Below, piece by piece: positions 15,827 through 23,857 of a stretch of 33,234 nucleotides of DNA. This DNA is from Sphingobacteriales bacterium (GTDB taxonomy: Bacteria > Bacteroidota > Bacteroidia > Chitinophagales > Chitinophagaceae), in contig JAIXWS010000022.1 in assembly GCA_027491165.1 (NCBI GenBank), positions 1 to 33,234 on the forward strand, given 5' to 3'. Numbering within the stretch: the first letter of the stretch is position 1; each line of letters begins with the position of its first letter. Both the position numbers and the translations under genes were made by a program. The notes below the pieces were generated by a model. It worked only from the letters and a program-made list of their open reading frames with translations. It did no database searches and was not told where the DNA came from.

Positions 15827-16876
15827 TTACAAGCTTTTGCTAGACCACTTTAATGAGTTGTATCTTTTTTGCCCTTTTCCATAGTACTGCCAAATGATGC
15901 TGCCCTTGTATAAACCATTTTTATTGGGATGTGCAGATTTGATCTTTTGTGCAGCAGCTCTATGTTTTAGCCATTTACCGATAGAACCATAAAAGTTAAA
16001 ATGCGCTTTTATTACGGTTATAAATTCAATACGCTTGCCTTGAGAAAGTAAATGCAAACCCGCTATTCCATCCAATACCAATCGAAATGGGAATAGCCAT
16101 AGTAATCTTCCCAAACTTTCGTTTTTGAGCAATAAAACCAAGCTGTTCCTGAAATTATAAAATAGTTTTTGCGGACTACCATAACTAATTACACTACCCC
16201 CTACATGATAAACTGTTGAAGAGCCAATGTAACCAATTTTATAACCTGCATTTTTCAATCGCCAACAGAGGTCTATCTCTTCCATATGGGCATAAAAATC
16301 AGCATCTAAGCCACCAACCATATGATATAAATCGGCTCGTACAAAAAGGCACCCACCTGAAGCCCAAAAGATTTCAATATGATCATCATACTGCCCGTGG
16401 TCTTCTTCTATTTCGTCTAAAATTCTACCCCGACAAAACATGTAGCCAAGATTATCTTTAAAACCACCGGCAGCACCTGCATACTCAAACTTTTCTCGCT
16501 CCCGCCAATATTTAATTTTGGGTTGACAGGCAGCAAGTTGAATATCGGCTTCCATGGCGGTATACAAAGGTGCAAACCAACCTGGGGTAACCTCAAAGTC
16601 GGCACTGAGTAATACGTAATATTTGGATTGGATTTGTTGCAATGCTACAGCATATCCATTAGCAAAGCCTTTATTAATGGGTATCTGCAGTAGAGATACT
16701 GTAGGAAAATTTTGTCGAATATAATCAGCAGTATCGTCTGTAGAAGCATTATCTACCACCACCACAGTATACCCTGCGGTGGATTCTGCAACAATAAGAG
16801 GTAGAAAAAGCTCATGCCACTTTTTGCCATTATAGCTGAGTATGACAACAGCGGTGTCTTGAGCAGTTACCATCAT
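15827..16876 (-). CDS. Family 2 glycosyltransferase
   Basis: A 349-residue GT-A fold transferase of the GT2 rhamnosyltransferase-like group. Visible motifs: VVVVDNASTDDTADYI at the nucleotide-binding edge (38-53), SADFE in the DxD-like position (91-95), and the acceptor/catalytic segment WASGGCLFVR followed by HMEEIDLCWRL (about 171-207). A hydrophobic patch (about 245-285) suggests membrane association. It probably adds a sugar to a lipid-linked repeat unit in the cytoplasm. Only one transferase is in this operon, and no flippase or polymerase, so most of the assembly genes must lie elsewhere. Met1 and Met2 are adjacent; either may be the start. The sugar is unknown. Confidence 0.9.
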   Translation of the reverse strand: MMVTAQDTAVVILSYNGKKWHELFLPLIVAESTAGYTVVVVDNASTDDTADYIRQNFPTVSLLQIPINKGFANGYAVALQQIQSKYYVLLSADFEVTPGWFAPLYTAMEADIQLAACQPKIKYWREREKFEYAGAAGGFKDNLGYMFCRGRILDEIEEDHGQYDDHIEIFWASGGCLFVRADLYHMVGGLDADFYAHMEEIDLCWRLKNAGYKIGYIGSSTVYHVGGSVISYGSPQKLFYNFRNSLVLLLKNESLGRLLWLFPFRLVLDGIAGLHLLSQGKRIEFITVIKAHFNFYGSIGKWLKHRAAAQKIKSAHPNKNGLYKGSIIWQYYGKGQKRYNSLKWSSKSL

Positions 16877-16892
16877 TTATGCAAGATGCAAA

Positions 16893-17111
16893 TTACTTGT
16901 ACTTTGGTTCGTAAAGTGTGCTTTCGGGGACTTTAATATCTTCGTTATTTTTGAAGCTAAACTGAGATAGTTTGTAACATCCAGACCAAGCAAAGATGAA
17001 AAAACCAAAAAAGAAAAGTAAAAATAAAAATCTTGACTTTGAGGGCTTACTGTACTCAATGTCAGCGTTGTTTTCTATTTCGTGCTCTTGATAGTTGTTA
17101 TGCGTATCCAT
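16893..17111 (-). CDS. Small single-pass membrane protein leading the exopolysaccharide operon
   Basis: A 72-residue protein that I do not recognise. Residues 1-25 are polar and acidic, 27-49 form one strongly hydrophobic Phe/Leu-rich membrane segment (FLFLLFFFGFFIFAW), and 50-72 are polar. The basic residues (SKPSKSR) just before the segment suggest the N-terminus is cytoplasmic. Support for being a real gene: it starts with ATG, a near-perfect promoter lies 22 bases upstream, it fills the space before the glycosyltransferase with a 16-base gap, and no longer frame competes. Other frames here are shorter or lack start support. It may be an accessory to the polysaccharide machinery; this is inference from position only. 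Confidence 0.65.
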   Translation of the reverse strand: MDTHNNYQEHEIENNADIEYSKPSKSRFLFLLFFFGFFIFAWSGCYKLSQFSFKNNEDIKVPESTLYEPKYK

Positions 17112-17133
17112 TACGATTTTTAATTTTCAGGTA

Positions 17134-17165
17134 CAAAGATAAAAATTAAAAGCTCAAAACAGCAA
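17134..17165 (-). promoter_or_regulatory. Promoter of the exopolysaccharide operon
   Basis: Minus-strand TTG (17163-17165), 21-base spacer, then TATCTTTG (17134-17141): an exact match to the Bacteroidota consensus. It sits 22 bases from the ATG of the small membrane protein and is divergent from the histidine kinase gene. Confidence 0.7.
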
Positions 17166-17200
17166 TACTTTTCTAACAATTTCGTTTCTTCATATTGTCA

Positions 17201-18346
17201 ATGGATATACGTCAATTTTTTAACTGGAGAAGCTTTCTTGTTTTGATGGCGCTACTGATCGTAGTCGCATCCCTTTTTTACACCAGCCAACTCGCATCAA
17301 AACTGGCCATTGAAGAGCGGAAAAAAGTAGCGCTCTTTGCAGAAGGTATTCAATCAATAGCCACCGCACAAAACGGGGAAGAATTAAGTTTCGTCACCAA
17401 TATCATAACCCAAGATAGCACTATTCCCCGCATTATTACAGATGAAAAAGGACTAATTCAAGATATTCGAGCCATTGATACAAGTGGAGTGAAGAATGTG
17501 CCCCAATTTTTAAAAAATAAAATTGCCGAATACAAAAAAATCAACACGCCCATTGTGATTAACTATTCCTACGGCAATGTCTTCATCTATTATGGCGAGT
17601 CATATCTACTAACGCGTCTGAGGTATTTCCCCTATGCACAATTGGCCATTATTGCTTTGTTTTTAGTTGTAGTAGTCATTTCCATTAGCGCTGCAAATCG
17701 ATCAATTCAAAATCAAGTATGGGTAGGGCTTTCAAAAGAAACGGCGCACCAATTAGGCACACCAATTAGCGCCATTGAGGGCTGGATGGAACTTTTGCGA
17801 GAGGAGCTGCCCCACAACGATTATGTACATGAAATGCAAAAGGATGTGGATCGCTTAAAACTTGTTGCCGACCGATTTGGGAAGGTAGGAAGCGAACCCC
17901 AATTACAAGTTGAAAATTTGGTGCCGCGCCTAGCAGAAATGGTAGCCTATATGCAGAAACGTGCACCCCATAAAGTGATTATTAGTTTCGAAAGCAATGA
18001 GCCAATTATAGAAGCCAATATCAGTGGGCCAATATTCGATTGGGTAATTGAAAACCTGATACGGAATTCATTGGATGCCATGGAAGGAGCCGGCACCATT
18101 TTAGTGAACATACAAAATCGAGAGACCAAGGTATTCATCGATATTATAGATAATGGCAAGGGAATTCCCAAACACCTCATCAAAAAGGTCTTTAATCCTG
18201 GCTTTACCACCAAAAAACGCGGATGGGGTTTAGGTTTATCCCTCTCCAAACGCATCATTCAAAAATACCATCATGGTAGCATTTTTGTAAAAAACTCTGA
18301 GTTACACACAGGCTCTACCTTTAGAATAGTACTCGACAAAGTTTAA
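17201..18346 (+). CDS. Membrane sensor histidine kinase (orphan)
   Basis: A 381-residue kinase. Membrane segments at about 11-28 and 146-167 flank a periplasmic sensor region of about 115 residues with no domain I recognise. The H-box SKETAHQLGTPISAIEGW gives phospho-acceptor H183, a form common in Bacteroidota kinases. The ATPase domain has an N-box (NLIRNSLDAMEG), G1 (DNGKGIP), F/G2 (FTTKKRGWGLGL). The ATG at 17201 is chosen over a TTG two codons earlier. No response regulator is adjacent. It is divergent from the exopolysaccharide operon and 93 bases upstream of fabD, so it could regulate either, but nothing in the sequence shows it. Confidence 0.92.
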   Translation: MDIRQFFNWRSFLVLMALLIVVASLFYTSQLASKLAIEERKKVALFAEGIQSIATAQNGEELSFVTNIITQDSTIPRIITDEKGLIQDIRAIDTSGVKNVPQFLKNKIAEYKKINTPIVINYSYGNVFIYYGESYLLTRLRYFPYAQLAIIALFLVVVVISISAANRSIQNQVWVGLSKETAHQLGTPISAIEGWMELLREELPHNDYVHEMQKDVDRLKLVADRFGKVGSEPQLQVENLVPRLAEMVAYMQKRAPHKVIISFESNEPIIEANISGPIFDWVIENLIRNSLDAMEGAGTILVNIQNRETKVFIDIIDNGKGIPKHLIKKVFNPGFTTKKRGWGLGLSLSKRIIQKYHHGSIFVKNSELHTGSTFRIVLDKV

Positions 18347-18439
18347 GCTTTGCCTTAGGTTCAAAAGAATAATTACAATTTCATTTTATCTTCGCCAATC
18401 CAATATTCTCTTTCTTTTAAAAAAACAAAAACGTAGCGA

Positions 18440-19309
18440 ATGAAAAACGCATTTATATTTCCTGGGCAAGGTGCACAGTTTGTAGGCATGGGTAAAAACC
18501 TTTATGAAGAAAATAGCCAAGCCAAAGAATTATTTGAACAAGCAAATGAACTGCTTGGTTTTAGAATTACGGATATCATGTTTGCTGGTACAGATGAAGC
18601 TTTAAAACAAACCAAAGTAACTCAGCCTGCTGTATTCCTTCATTCTGCGATCCAATTTTTATGCCACAACGATTATAAACCAGATATGGTTGCAGGGCAT
18701 TCTTTAGGCGAATTTTCAGCTTTAGTGGCCAACCAAACACTTGCCTTTGCAGATGCATTAATTTTAGTGTCTAAACGAGCTGAGGCTATGCAGCGTGCCT
18801 GTGAGATAAACCCCTCTACCATGGCAGCGGTATTAGGTTTGGCAGACGAGCTAGTTGAAAAAGTTTGTAGTGAAATCGAAAATGAAGTAGTCGTGGCCGC
18901 CAATTATAATTGCCCAGGACAATTGGTGATCAGTGGTAGTTTGACGGGCATCCAAGAAGCCTGTGAAAAAATGAAAGCTGCAGGTGCAAAGCGAGCTTTG
19001 GTATTGCAAGTAGGCGGTGCCTTTCACTCACCATTGATGATGCCTGCACAAGAAGAATTGCAAGCGGCTATTGAAGCTACTATCTTTAAAAATCCAATTT
19101 GCCCCGTTTATCAAAATGTGGATGCTCATCCCTATATCAACGCGGACAGCATTAAGCAAAACTTAATGAAGCAGCTTACAGCACCAGTGCGCTGGACACA
19201 AACGGTACAAAATATGGTAGCTGATGGCGCAACAAGCTTTACAGAAGTTGGCCCCGGTACTGTATTACAAGGCTTGGTTAAAAAGATTGCCCCTGAATTG
19301 AATGCATAA
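18440..19309 (+). CDS. fabD: Malonyl-CoA:ACP transacylase
   Basis: A 289-residue transacylase that loads malonate onto ACP for fatty-acid synthesis. The opening FIFPGQGAQFVGMGK supplies the oxyanion-hole Gln, GHSLGEFSA holds the nucleophile S88, and AFHSPLM holds the catalytic His. Full length for the family. The start ATG is well placed. It follows the histidine kinase on the same strand with a 93-base gap; I see only an imperfect -7 box (TATCTTCG) there. A strong terminator ends the unit. Confidence 0.97.
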   Translation: MKNAFIFPGQGAQFVGMGKNLYEENSQAKELFEQANELLGFRITDIMFAGTDEALKQTKVTQPAVFLHSAIQFLCHNDYKPDMVAGHSLGEFSALVANQTLAFADALILVSKRAEAMQRACEINPSTMAAVLGLADELVEKVCSEIENEVVVAANYNCPGQLVISGSLTGIQEACEKMKAAGAKRALVLQVGGAFHSPLMMPAQEELQAAIEATIFKNPICPVYQNVDAHPYINADSIKQNLMKQLTAPVRWTQTVQNMVADGATSFTEVGPGTVLQGLVKKIAPELNA

Positions 19310-19360
19310 TTGAATCATATTGCTGCCCGATGTATGGCTACAAATGCATCATTGAACCAT

Positions 19361-19400
19361 AAAAATCTCTGTCAAAATAGTCTTGACAGAGATTTTTTTT
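19361..19400 (+). terminator. Rho-independent terminator after fabD
   Basis: A 12-bp perfect stem (19364-19375 with 19383-19394), a 7-nt loop, and an 8-base T run (19393-19400). About 100 bases between this and the next terminator hold no convincing gene. Confidence 0.88.
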
Positions 19401-19500
19401 GGAACTAGTTATCGGAGGCTCTTAATGACAGACCATATACAGATAAGAAGTGGAGCAAATGGGCTTTAAAAAACCTATTTAAAAAAATAAAAAGGGACAC

Positions 19501-19539
19501 AAACAATAAAAAAGCCGACCATCTAAAATGGTCGGCTTT
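19501..19539 (-). terminator. Rho-independent terminator after the outer-membrane barrel gene
   Basis: A 12-bp perfect stem (19511-19522 with 19528-19539) and a 5-nt loop. On the minus strand a T-rich tail follows. It lies 22 bases after the stop of the 19562-20284 gene. Confidence 0.88.
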
Positions 19540-19561
19540 CATTTGATTATGTAACTTAAGA

Positions 19562-20284
19562 CTATTCGTCGTTATCGCTAGATTTTTTTGATTTACGTGG
19601 TGAATCACCATCGTCATCTCTCCAATTTTTCATGTGACGATCAGTACCTGGCTCGCGGTGAATGCGACGGTTATGACCACCAAAGTTCTTTTGGATACCC
19701 ATGTTCATTTGTTGACCAAAAGAAACTTGGAAAGAACCATTTGAATTGTTTCTGTTCTCGTAAGCATGGTTCATGTAACCAATACCACCGATACCGAAAG
19801 TAAGCGCAAGACCTTTGTGAATGTGAGCAGTAACAACTGGTGCAAAGCTCAAGTTAAAACCATTGTAACGAGAATTGTCCATTACTTTACCATCAATTGT
19901 AGTATTACCATGAGCAAAACCACCATTGAATTGACCGTAAATAGAGAATATTTTGTTTAGGTTTTCTGTGTAACGTACGAAAACACCAGTTTCCCAATCG
20001 TTAGTTCTTTCCCAAGTAGCACCTACAGTGTTACCTTTTGAACCACCGTTTGCATAATTAGCGTACATACCTAGAGTCCAATGGTTGTCGAATTGGTAAC
20101 CTAGACCTGGAGTAGCCATCCAATGGATAGTGTTTGAAACACTTGATCCACCAAAAGTTCCGCCTTGTTCATCGTTTGAAGTTGAGTTTACTGAAGCTTG
20201 ACCATAAAGTAACCAGCTACCAGCTTGTGCGTTAGCAGCAGCTATTGAACCGCAAGCCAACAAAGAAAGGATTAATTTTTTCAT
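19562..20284 (-). CDS. Small outer-membrane beta-barrel protein with charged C-terminal tail
   Basis: A 240-residue protein with signal peptide MKKLILSLLACGSIAAANAQ (1-20). Residues 21-203 alternate polar and aromatic residues in strands ending with FQVSFGQQMNMGIQKNFGG, as in 8-stranded OmpA/OmpW-type barrels; phrases such as YQFDNHWTLGMYANY are typical. The last 37 residues (about 204-240) are very hydrophilic, first basic then rich in Asp, Ser and Lys, and lie beyond the last strand. The ATG at 20284 is chosen because it begins the signal peptide; the frame extends to 20335. It has an exact consensus promoter and its own terminator, so it is a single-gene unit and likely well expressed. Function unknown. 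Confidence 0.85.
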   Translation of the reverse strand: MKKLILSLLACGSIAAANAQAGSWLLYGQASVNSTSNDEQGGTFGGSSVSNTIHWMATPGLGYQFDNHWTLGMYANYANGGSKGNTVGATWERTNDWETGVFVRYTENLNKIFSIYGQFNGGFAHGNTTIDGKVMDNSRYNGFNLSFAPVVTAHIHKGLALTFGIGGIGYMNHAYENRNNSNGSFQVSFGQQMNMGIQKNFGGHNRRIHREPGTDRHMKNWRDDDGDSPRKSKKSSDNDE

Positions 20285-20309
20285 AAAAGTTGTTAATTTA
20301 TTTTGGTTA

Positions 20310-20339
20310 CAAATGTAGTGCAATAAAAATACCAAGCAA
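20310..20339 (-). promoter_or_regulatory. Promoter of the small outer-membrane barrel gene
   Basis: Minus-strand TTG (20337-20339), 19-base spacer, TACATTTG (20310-20317): the best consensus match in the window. The expected start of transcription is about 20 bases before the ATG. Confidence 0.75.
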
Positions 20340-20435
20340 GTTTTTGGTCATATTTTTTTAACATTGTTTATCTTTTAATAAGTAATGGCCTTCCTAAGCT
20401 AAAAACCAGTGCTGTATTGAGGCCTTTATAAGGAC

Positions 20436-20455
20436 AAAGCAGCTGAATCTGCTTT
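20436..20455 (+). other. Small hairpin in the lptB leader
   Basis: A 7-bp stem AAAGCAG/CTGCTTT around CTGAAT, about 46 bases ahead of the lptB start. No T run follows directly. It could be a leader structure or chance; I see no exact promoter box for lptB. Confidence 0.25.
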
Positions 20456-20501
20456 CATCGTTTTTGCTTACCTTTACCATTCACACATCGGTACCTTACA
20501 C

Positions 20502-21248
20502 GTGAAAATAGAAACAAGACATCTAATCAAAAAGTATGGCAAAAGAACGGTTGTTAATAATGTTTCTTTTGAGGTGCAACAAGGAGAGGTGGTAGGCTTA
20601 CTGGGACCTAACGGAGCCGGCAAAACAACATCTTTCTATATGGTAGTGGGTTTAGTAAAACCTGATGAAGGGTCTGTTTTTTTAGATGGGGAGGACATCA
20701 CAAAGCTACCCATGTACAAACGTGCCCAAAAGGGTATAGGATATTTACCGCAAGAGGCTTCCGTATTTAGAAAATTATCTGTAGAAGACAACATTGGTGG
20801 AGTACTTGAACTGACAAAGCTTTCACGCGCCGAACAATTATACAAGCGCGATGCCTTGCTCGAAGAGTTTAGACTCACCCATGTGCGCAAAAGTCCAGGA
20901 GATGTGTTGAGCGGTGGTGAACGGCGACGAACCGAAATAGCAAGAGCCTTAGCAGTAGATCCAAAGTTTATCTTATTAGATGAACCCTTTGCAGGAATTG
21001 ATCCCATTGCTGTAGAAGACATACAATCTATCGTGGCTAAGCTAAAGTTTAAAAATATAGGTATCCTCATCACCGACCACAATGTTCAAGAAACACTATC
21101 CATAACAGATAGAGCCTATCTACTGTTCGAAGGTTCTATATTAAAAGCTGGTGTAGCCGAAGAGTTGGCAGCAGACGAACAAGTACGAAAAGTGTATCTT
21201 GGACAAAATTTTGAATTGAAAAGAAAGAATTATACCGTCACAGAGTAA
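20502..21248 (+). CDS. lptB: LPS export ABC transporter ATPase LptB
   Basis: A 248-residue ATPase that powers LptB2FG, extracting LPS from the inner membrane. Motifs: Walker A GPNGAGKT (35-42), the LptB-type Q-loop [17 protein letters not shown] (81-97), signature LSGGE (136-140), Walker B ILLDEP (157-162) and switch His in TDHNVQE. The Q-loop is nearly identical to E. coli LptB, which makes the assignment firm. The start is GTG at 20502, placed at the family N-terminus. Other lpt genes are not in the window. The GH3-like gene follows 82 bases downstream with its own promoter. Confidence 0.96.
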   Translation: MKIETRHLIKKYGKRTVVNNVSFEVQQGEVVGLLGPNGAGKTTSFYMVVGLVKPDEGSVFLDGEDITKLPMYKRAQKGIGYLPQEASVFRKLSVEDNIGGVLELTKLSRAEQLYKRDALLEEFRLTHVRKSPGDVLSGGERRRTEIARALAVDPKFILLDEPFAGIDPIAVEDIQSIVAKLKFKNIGILITDHNVQETLSITDRAYLLFEGSILKAGVAEELAADEQVRKVYLGQNFELKRKNYTVTE

Positions 21249-21266
21249 AATATTTGGGGCATTATT

Positions 21267-21295
21267 TTGCTAATTGCTGTGCAATGTTACTTTTG
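21267..21295 (+). promoter_or_regulatory. Promoter of the GH3-like gene
   Basis: TTG (21267-21269), 18-base spacer, TACTTTTG (21288-21295), an exact consensus match 35 bases ahead of the GH3 ATG. The GH3 gene can therefore be expressed apart from lptB. Confidence 0.6.
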
Positions 21296-21330
21296 CCCAA
21301 CGAAACAAAATTGATTGCCAATACATAATT

Positions 21331-22845
21331 ATGGGTATTCTCAGTCCTGCTATCAAAAATTTTTTAAAACTGCGCGCGAGTGTGATTGACAATTTTATGC
21401 TCAATCCTATCGACACCCAAAAGCGTGTGTTTAATGATTTAATCGGTAGCGCACAATTTACCGAATATGGCAAAAAATACGACTTTGAGCATATCAACAG
21501 CATTGCAGAATTTCAGGAAAAAGTACCCCTTAATAATTACGATACGCTCAAACACTATATCCAACGTATCTTAGAAGGAGAGCAAAACATTCTTTGGCCA
21601 TCCGAAATTTCTTGGTTTGCTAAAAGCAGTGGTACAACCTCAGATAAAAGTAAATTTATTCCAGTTTCTAAAGAAGCTTTAGACGACAATCATTACAAAA
21701 GCGGCAAAGATGCTGTAGCATTGTATTTATCCAAATATCCAGAGTCCAAAATAACCTCCGGTAAATGCCTGGTTATTGGTGGCAGCCATCAACTCAATCA
21801 ACTCAACGAAGATACTTTTTACGGTGATCTATCAGCCGTTATGATGCAAAATATGCCATGGACAGGACAATTTTTGCGCACACCCGATTTGTCGATTGCC
21901 TTAATGGATGAATGGGAAGAAAAAATAGAAATGATCGCCCAAAGCACCATCCACGAAAATGTAACTTTTATAACGGGCGTACCTACTTGGACAATCGTTT
22001 TATTCAAAAGAATATTGGAAATAACAGGTGCCCAAAACATGCTGGAAGTTTGGCCCAATCTGGAGCTATACCTACATGGCGGCGTGAGTTTTAAACCATA
22101 TAGAGAACAATTCAAAAAGTACATCCCTTCTGAGGAGATGCGCTATATCGATTCATACAACGCATCCGAAGGCTTTTTTGCGTCGCAAGATGCCCAAGAC
22201 GAAGACGGCATGCTGCTCTTCCTAAACCATGGTATTTTTTATGAGTTTATAGCAATGGATGAATTTGGAAAAGAAAATGCCGAAGTACATAGCCTAAAAA
22301 GTGTTCAACTCAATACCCATTACGCCCTTGTGATCAGCACCAATACTGGTTTGTGGCGATACGTCATTGGGGATACTATTCAATTTACCTCCCTGGCCCC
22401 CTATCGTATTAAAATAACCGGCCGTACTACTTTTTATCTGAATGCTTTTGGTGAAGAAGTAATTGTGGACAATGCCGATTATGCGATTGCAAGGGCCTGT
22501 AAAAACACAGGAGCAATCGTAAACGATTATAGCGCTGCACCTATTTATATGACCGACAAGAATAATGGTGCACACGAATGGGTTATTGAATTTGAGGAAC
22601 TACCTTGCCCATTGGCTACTTTTGTACAAGAAATGGACGATGCGCTGAAATCGATTAACTCTGACTACGAGGCTAAACGCCAAAAAGATATAGCGCTTAG
22701 AATGCCTATTGTACACATTATGCCTAAAGGCGGTTTTTCGCAATGGCTGAAAAACAAAAACAAATTAGGCGGTCAACACAAAATACCTCGCTTGAGCAAT
22801 GAACGTAAATTGATAGAGGAATTAATACCCCTCACCATAAAATAA
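21331..22845 (+). CDS. GH3 auxin-responsive-family acyl-adenylating enzyme
   Basis: A 504-residue member of the GH3 branch of adenylate-forming enzymes. The three ATP/AMP-binding motifs are intact: SSGTTSDKSK (99-108), YNASE (276-280) and RYVIGD (344-349). Plant GH3 enzymes join carboxylic acids to amino acids; the bacterial members, frequent in Bacteroidota, have no settled substrate that I know of. The C-terminal part (from about 395) is the mobile domain. No signal peptide or membrane segment, so cytoplasmic. The ATG at 21331 begins the conserved region; an upstream in-frame extension to 21274 overlaps the promoter. It lies after lptB and ends inside a terminator hairpin. Confidence 0.9.
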   Translation: MGILSPAIKNFLKLRASVIDNFMLNPIDTQKRVFNDLIGSAQFTEYGKKYDFEHINSIAEFQEKVPLNNYDTLKHYIQRILEGEQNILWPSEISWFAKSSGTTSDKSKFIPVSKEALDDNHYKSGKDAVALYLSKYPESKITSGKCLVIGGSHQLNQLNEDTFYGDLSAVMMQNMPWTGQFLRTPDLSIALMDEWEEKIEMIAQSTIHENVTFITGVPTWTIVLFKRILEITGAQNMLEVWPNLELYLHGGVSFKPYREQFKKYIPSEEMRYIDSYNASEGFFASQDAQDEDGMLLFLNHGIFYEFIAMDEFGKENAEVHSLKSVQLNTHYALVISTNTGLWRYVIGDTIQFTSLAPYRIKITGRTTFYLNAFGEEVIVDNADYAIARACKNTGAIVNDYSAAPIYMTDKNNGAHEWVIEFEELPCPLATFVQEMDDALKSINSDYEAKRQKDIALRMPIVHIMPKGGFSQWLKNKNKLGGQHKIPRLSNERKLIEELIPLTIK

Positions 22846-22874
22846 GCGGCACCTTTGGTGCCGCTTATTTTTTT
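22840..22874 (+). terminator. Rho-independent terminator overlapping the GH3 stop codon
   Basis: A 14-bp stem (22840-22853 with 22857-22870), minimal loop and a T run to 22874. The GH3 stop codon (22843-22845) lies in the left arm. Confidence 0.85.
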
Positions 22875-22891
22875 AGAACTATTTAAGGATG

Positions 22892-23821
22892 TTATTTCAT
22901 AATCAGCACCCCATTTGGGTTTAACATCCGAGAGAGTGAATCTTTCATTTTTGCCGTGTCCGAAGGCATAAGCTTTATGGTATTGACCACGTAAAAAGTA
23001 TTAGAGTCTTTATTTACCACGCCAACATTATATCCGTAAGAAAAAAGTTGCTTTTGCTTTTTCTCTGCTTTGGCTAGGGTTTTGAATTCTTTGATGATAA
23101 ACTTAAAACTCGGCGTGTCCAATGTGTTCCCTGACAGATTACCTGCAGTGATTGCGCTATCAGTACCTTGCTGAGCACCGGTATCGGAGACCATCAATTC
23201 AGTTGGGGGAGCACTTGGATTTTCTGCCTGATCTAGCATTGTATTCGAGGCCTTTTGTGAATTCATAACATAAAGAATACCCCAACCAATAATACCAGCT
23301 CCTACAAGGATGATGAAGCCCCAAAAAGCCACCATATTCCAGTTAACAATACGATGCTTATTGTAATTATTATACGTTTCAAAGCTTGGTTCATCTTTCA
23401 CTTTTTGCGCCTCAGCATGGGCCATAGCAGGCATGTCAATAGGAAATAAAAGGGGGTGATTGGGTAGTGCAAATGCTGCGTCTAACTCAAAATGCAGCTC
23501 ATGCTCCTTCATCACATATTGACCGACTGATGGTATAACTACCGAAGAGCCTAAAGCCATTTTGGCTTTGCTCTCCTGAATAAATGCACTAATCTCATTG
23601 GAAGCCTTAGCAATACTTACCTGCTCATTATTAGCAACAAAATTGGGGAAAGCATCATCGATCGAACCCATGGGGTTGAGTGTAGCATAATAAGTACCAC
23701 TTATTAATTCCTTACCATCATGTTGTGCCGCTATACGCTTTATCTCTACATTTCCTAATCCTTGCAGGCAGCAATATTTATTCTTAAGTAAATAAAGTCC
23801 CACATACTTGGCAATATCCAT
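22892..23821 (-). CDS. HU/CCDC81-type domain protein with membrane segment and SPOR domain
   Basis: A 309-residue protein with three parts. Residues 1-115 look like the two HU-like modules of the CCDC81-type bacterial family (DIAKYVGLYLLKNKYCCLQGLG at the start, then a segment with VVIPSVGQYVMKEHELHFELD). One membrane segment spans about 163-186. A low-complexity linker (190-235) leads to a SPOR domain (about 238-309, FKFIIKEFKTLAKAEKKQKQL). There is no signal peptide, so the N-terminal part should be cytoplasmic and SPOR periplasmic. SPOR domains bind peptidoglycan stripped of stem peptides at division sites. It is last in the four-gene operon headed by the TonB receptor, 36 bases after the barrel gene. 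Confidence 0.85.
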   Translation of the reverse strand: MDIAKYVGLYLLKNKYCCLQGLGNVEIKRIAAQHDGKELISGTYYATLNPMGSIDDAFPNFVANNEQVSIAKASNEISAFIQESKAKMALGSSVVIPSVGQYVMKEHELHFELDAAFALPNHPLLFPIDMPAMAHAEAQKVKDEPSFETYNNYNKHRIVNWNMVAFWGFIILVGAGIIGWGILYVMNSQKASNTMLDQAENPSAPPTELMVSDTGAQQGTDSAITAGNLSGNTLDTPSFKFIIKEFKTLAKAEKKQKQLFSYGYNVGVVNKDSNTFYVVNTIKLMPSDTAKMKDSLSRMLNPNGVLIMK

Positions 23822-23857
23822 AATCTACTTGTTTGTCTTTTTTTTCGTTAGGCGAAA

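Noticed and set aside
16877-17059. Alternative 60-residue frame overlapping the small membrane protein
   Set aside because: It overlaps the 72-residue frame and lacks the promoter spacing; the 72-residue frame starts close to the consensus promoter.
19405-19617. Open frame of 70 residues on the minus strand
   Set aside because: It runs through the terminator at 19501-19539 and overlaps the end of the barrel gene in another frame; no promoter or family resemblance.
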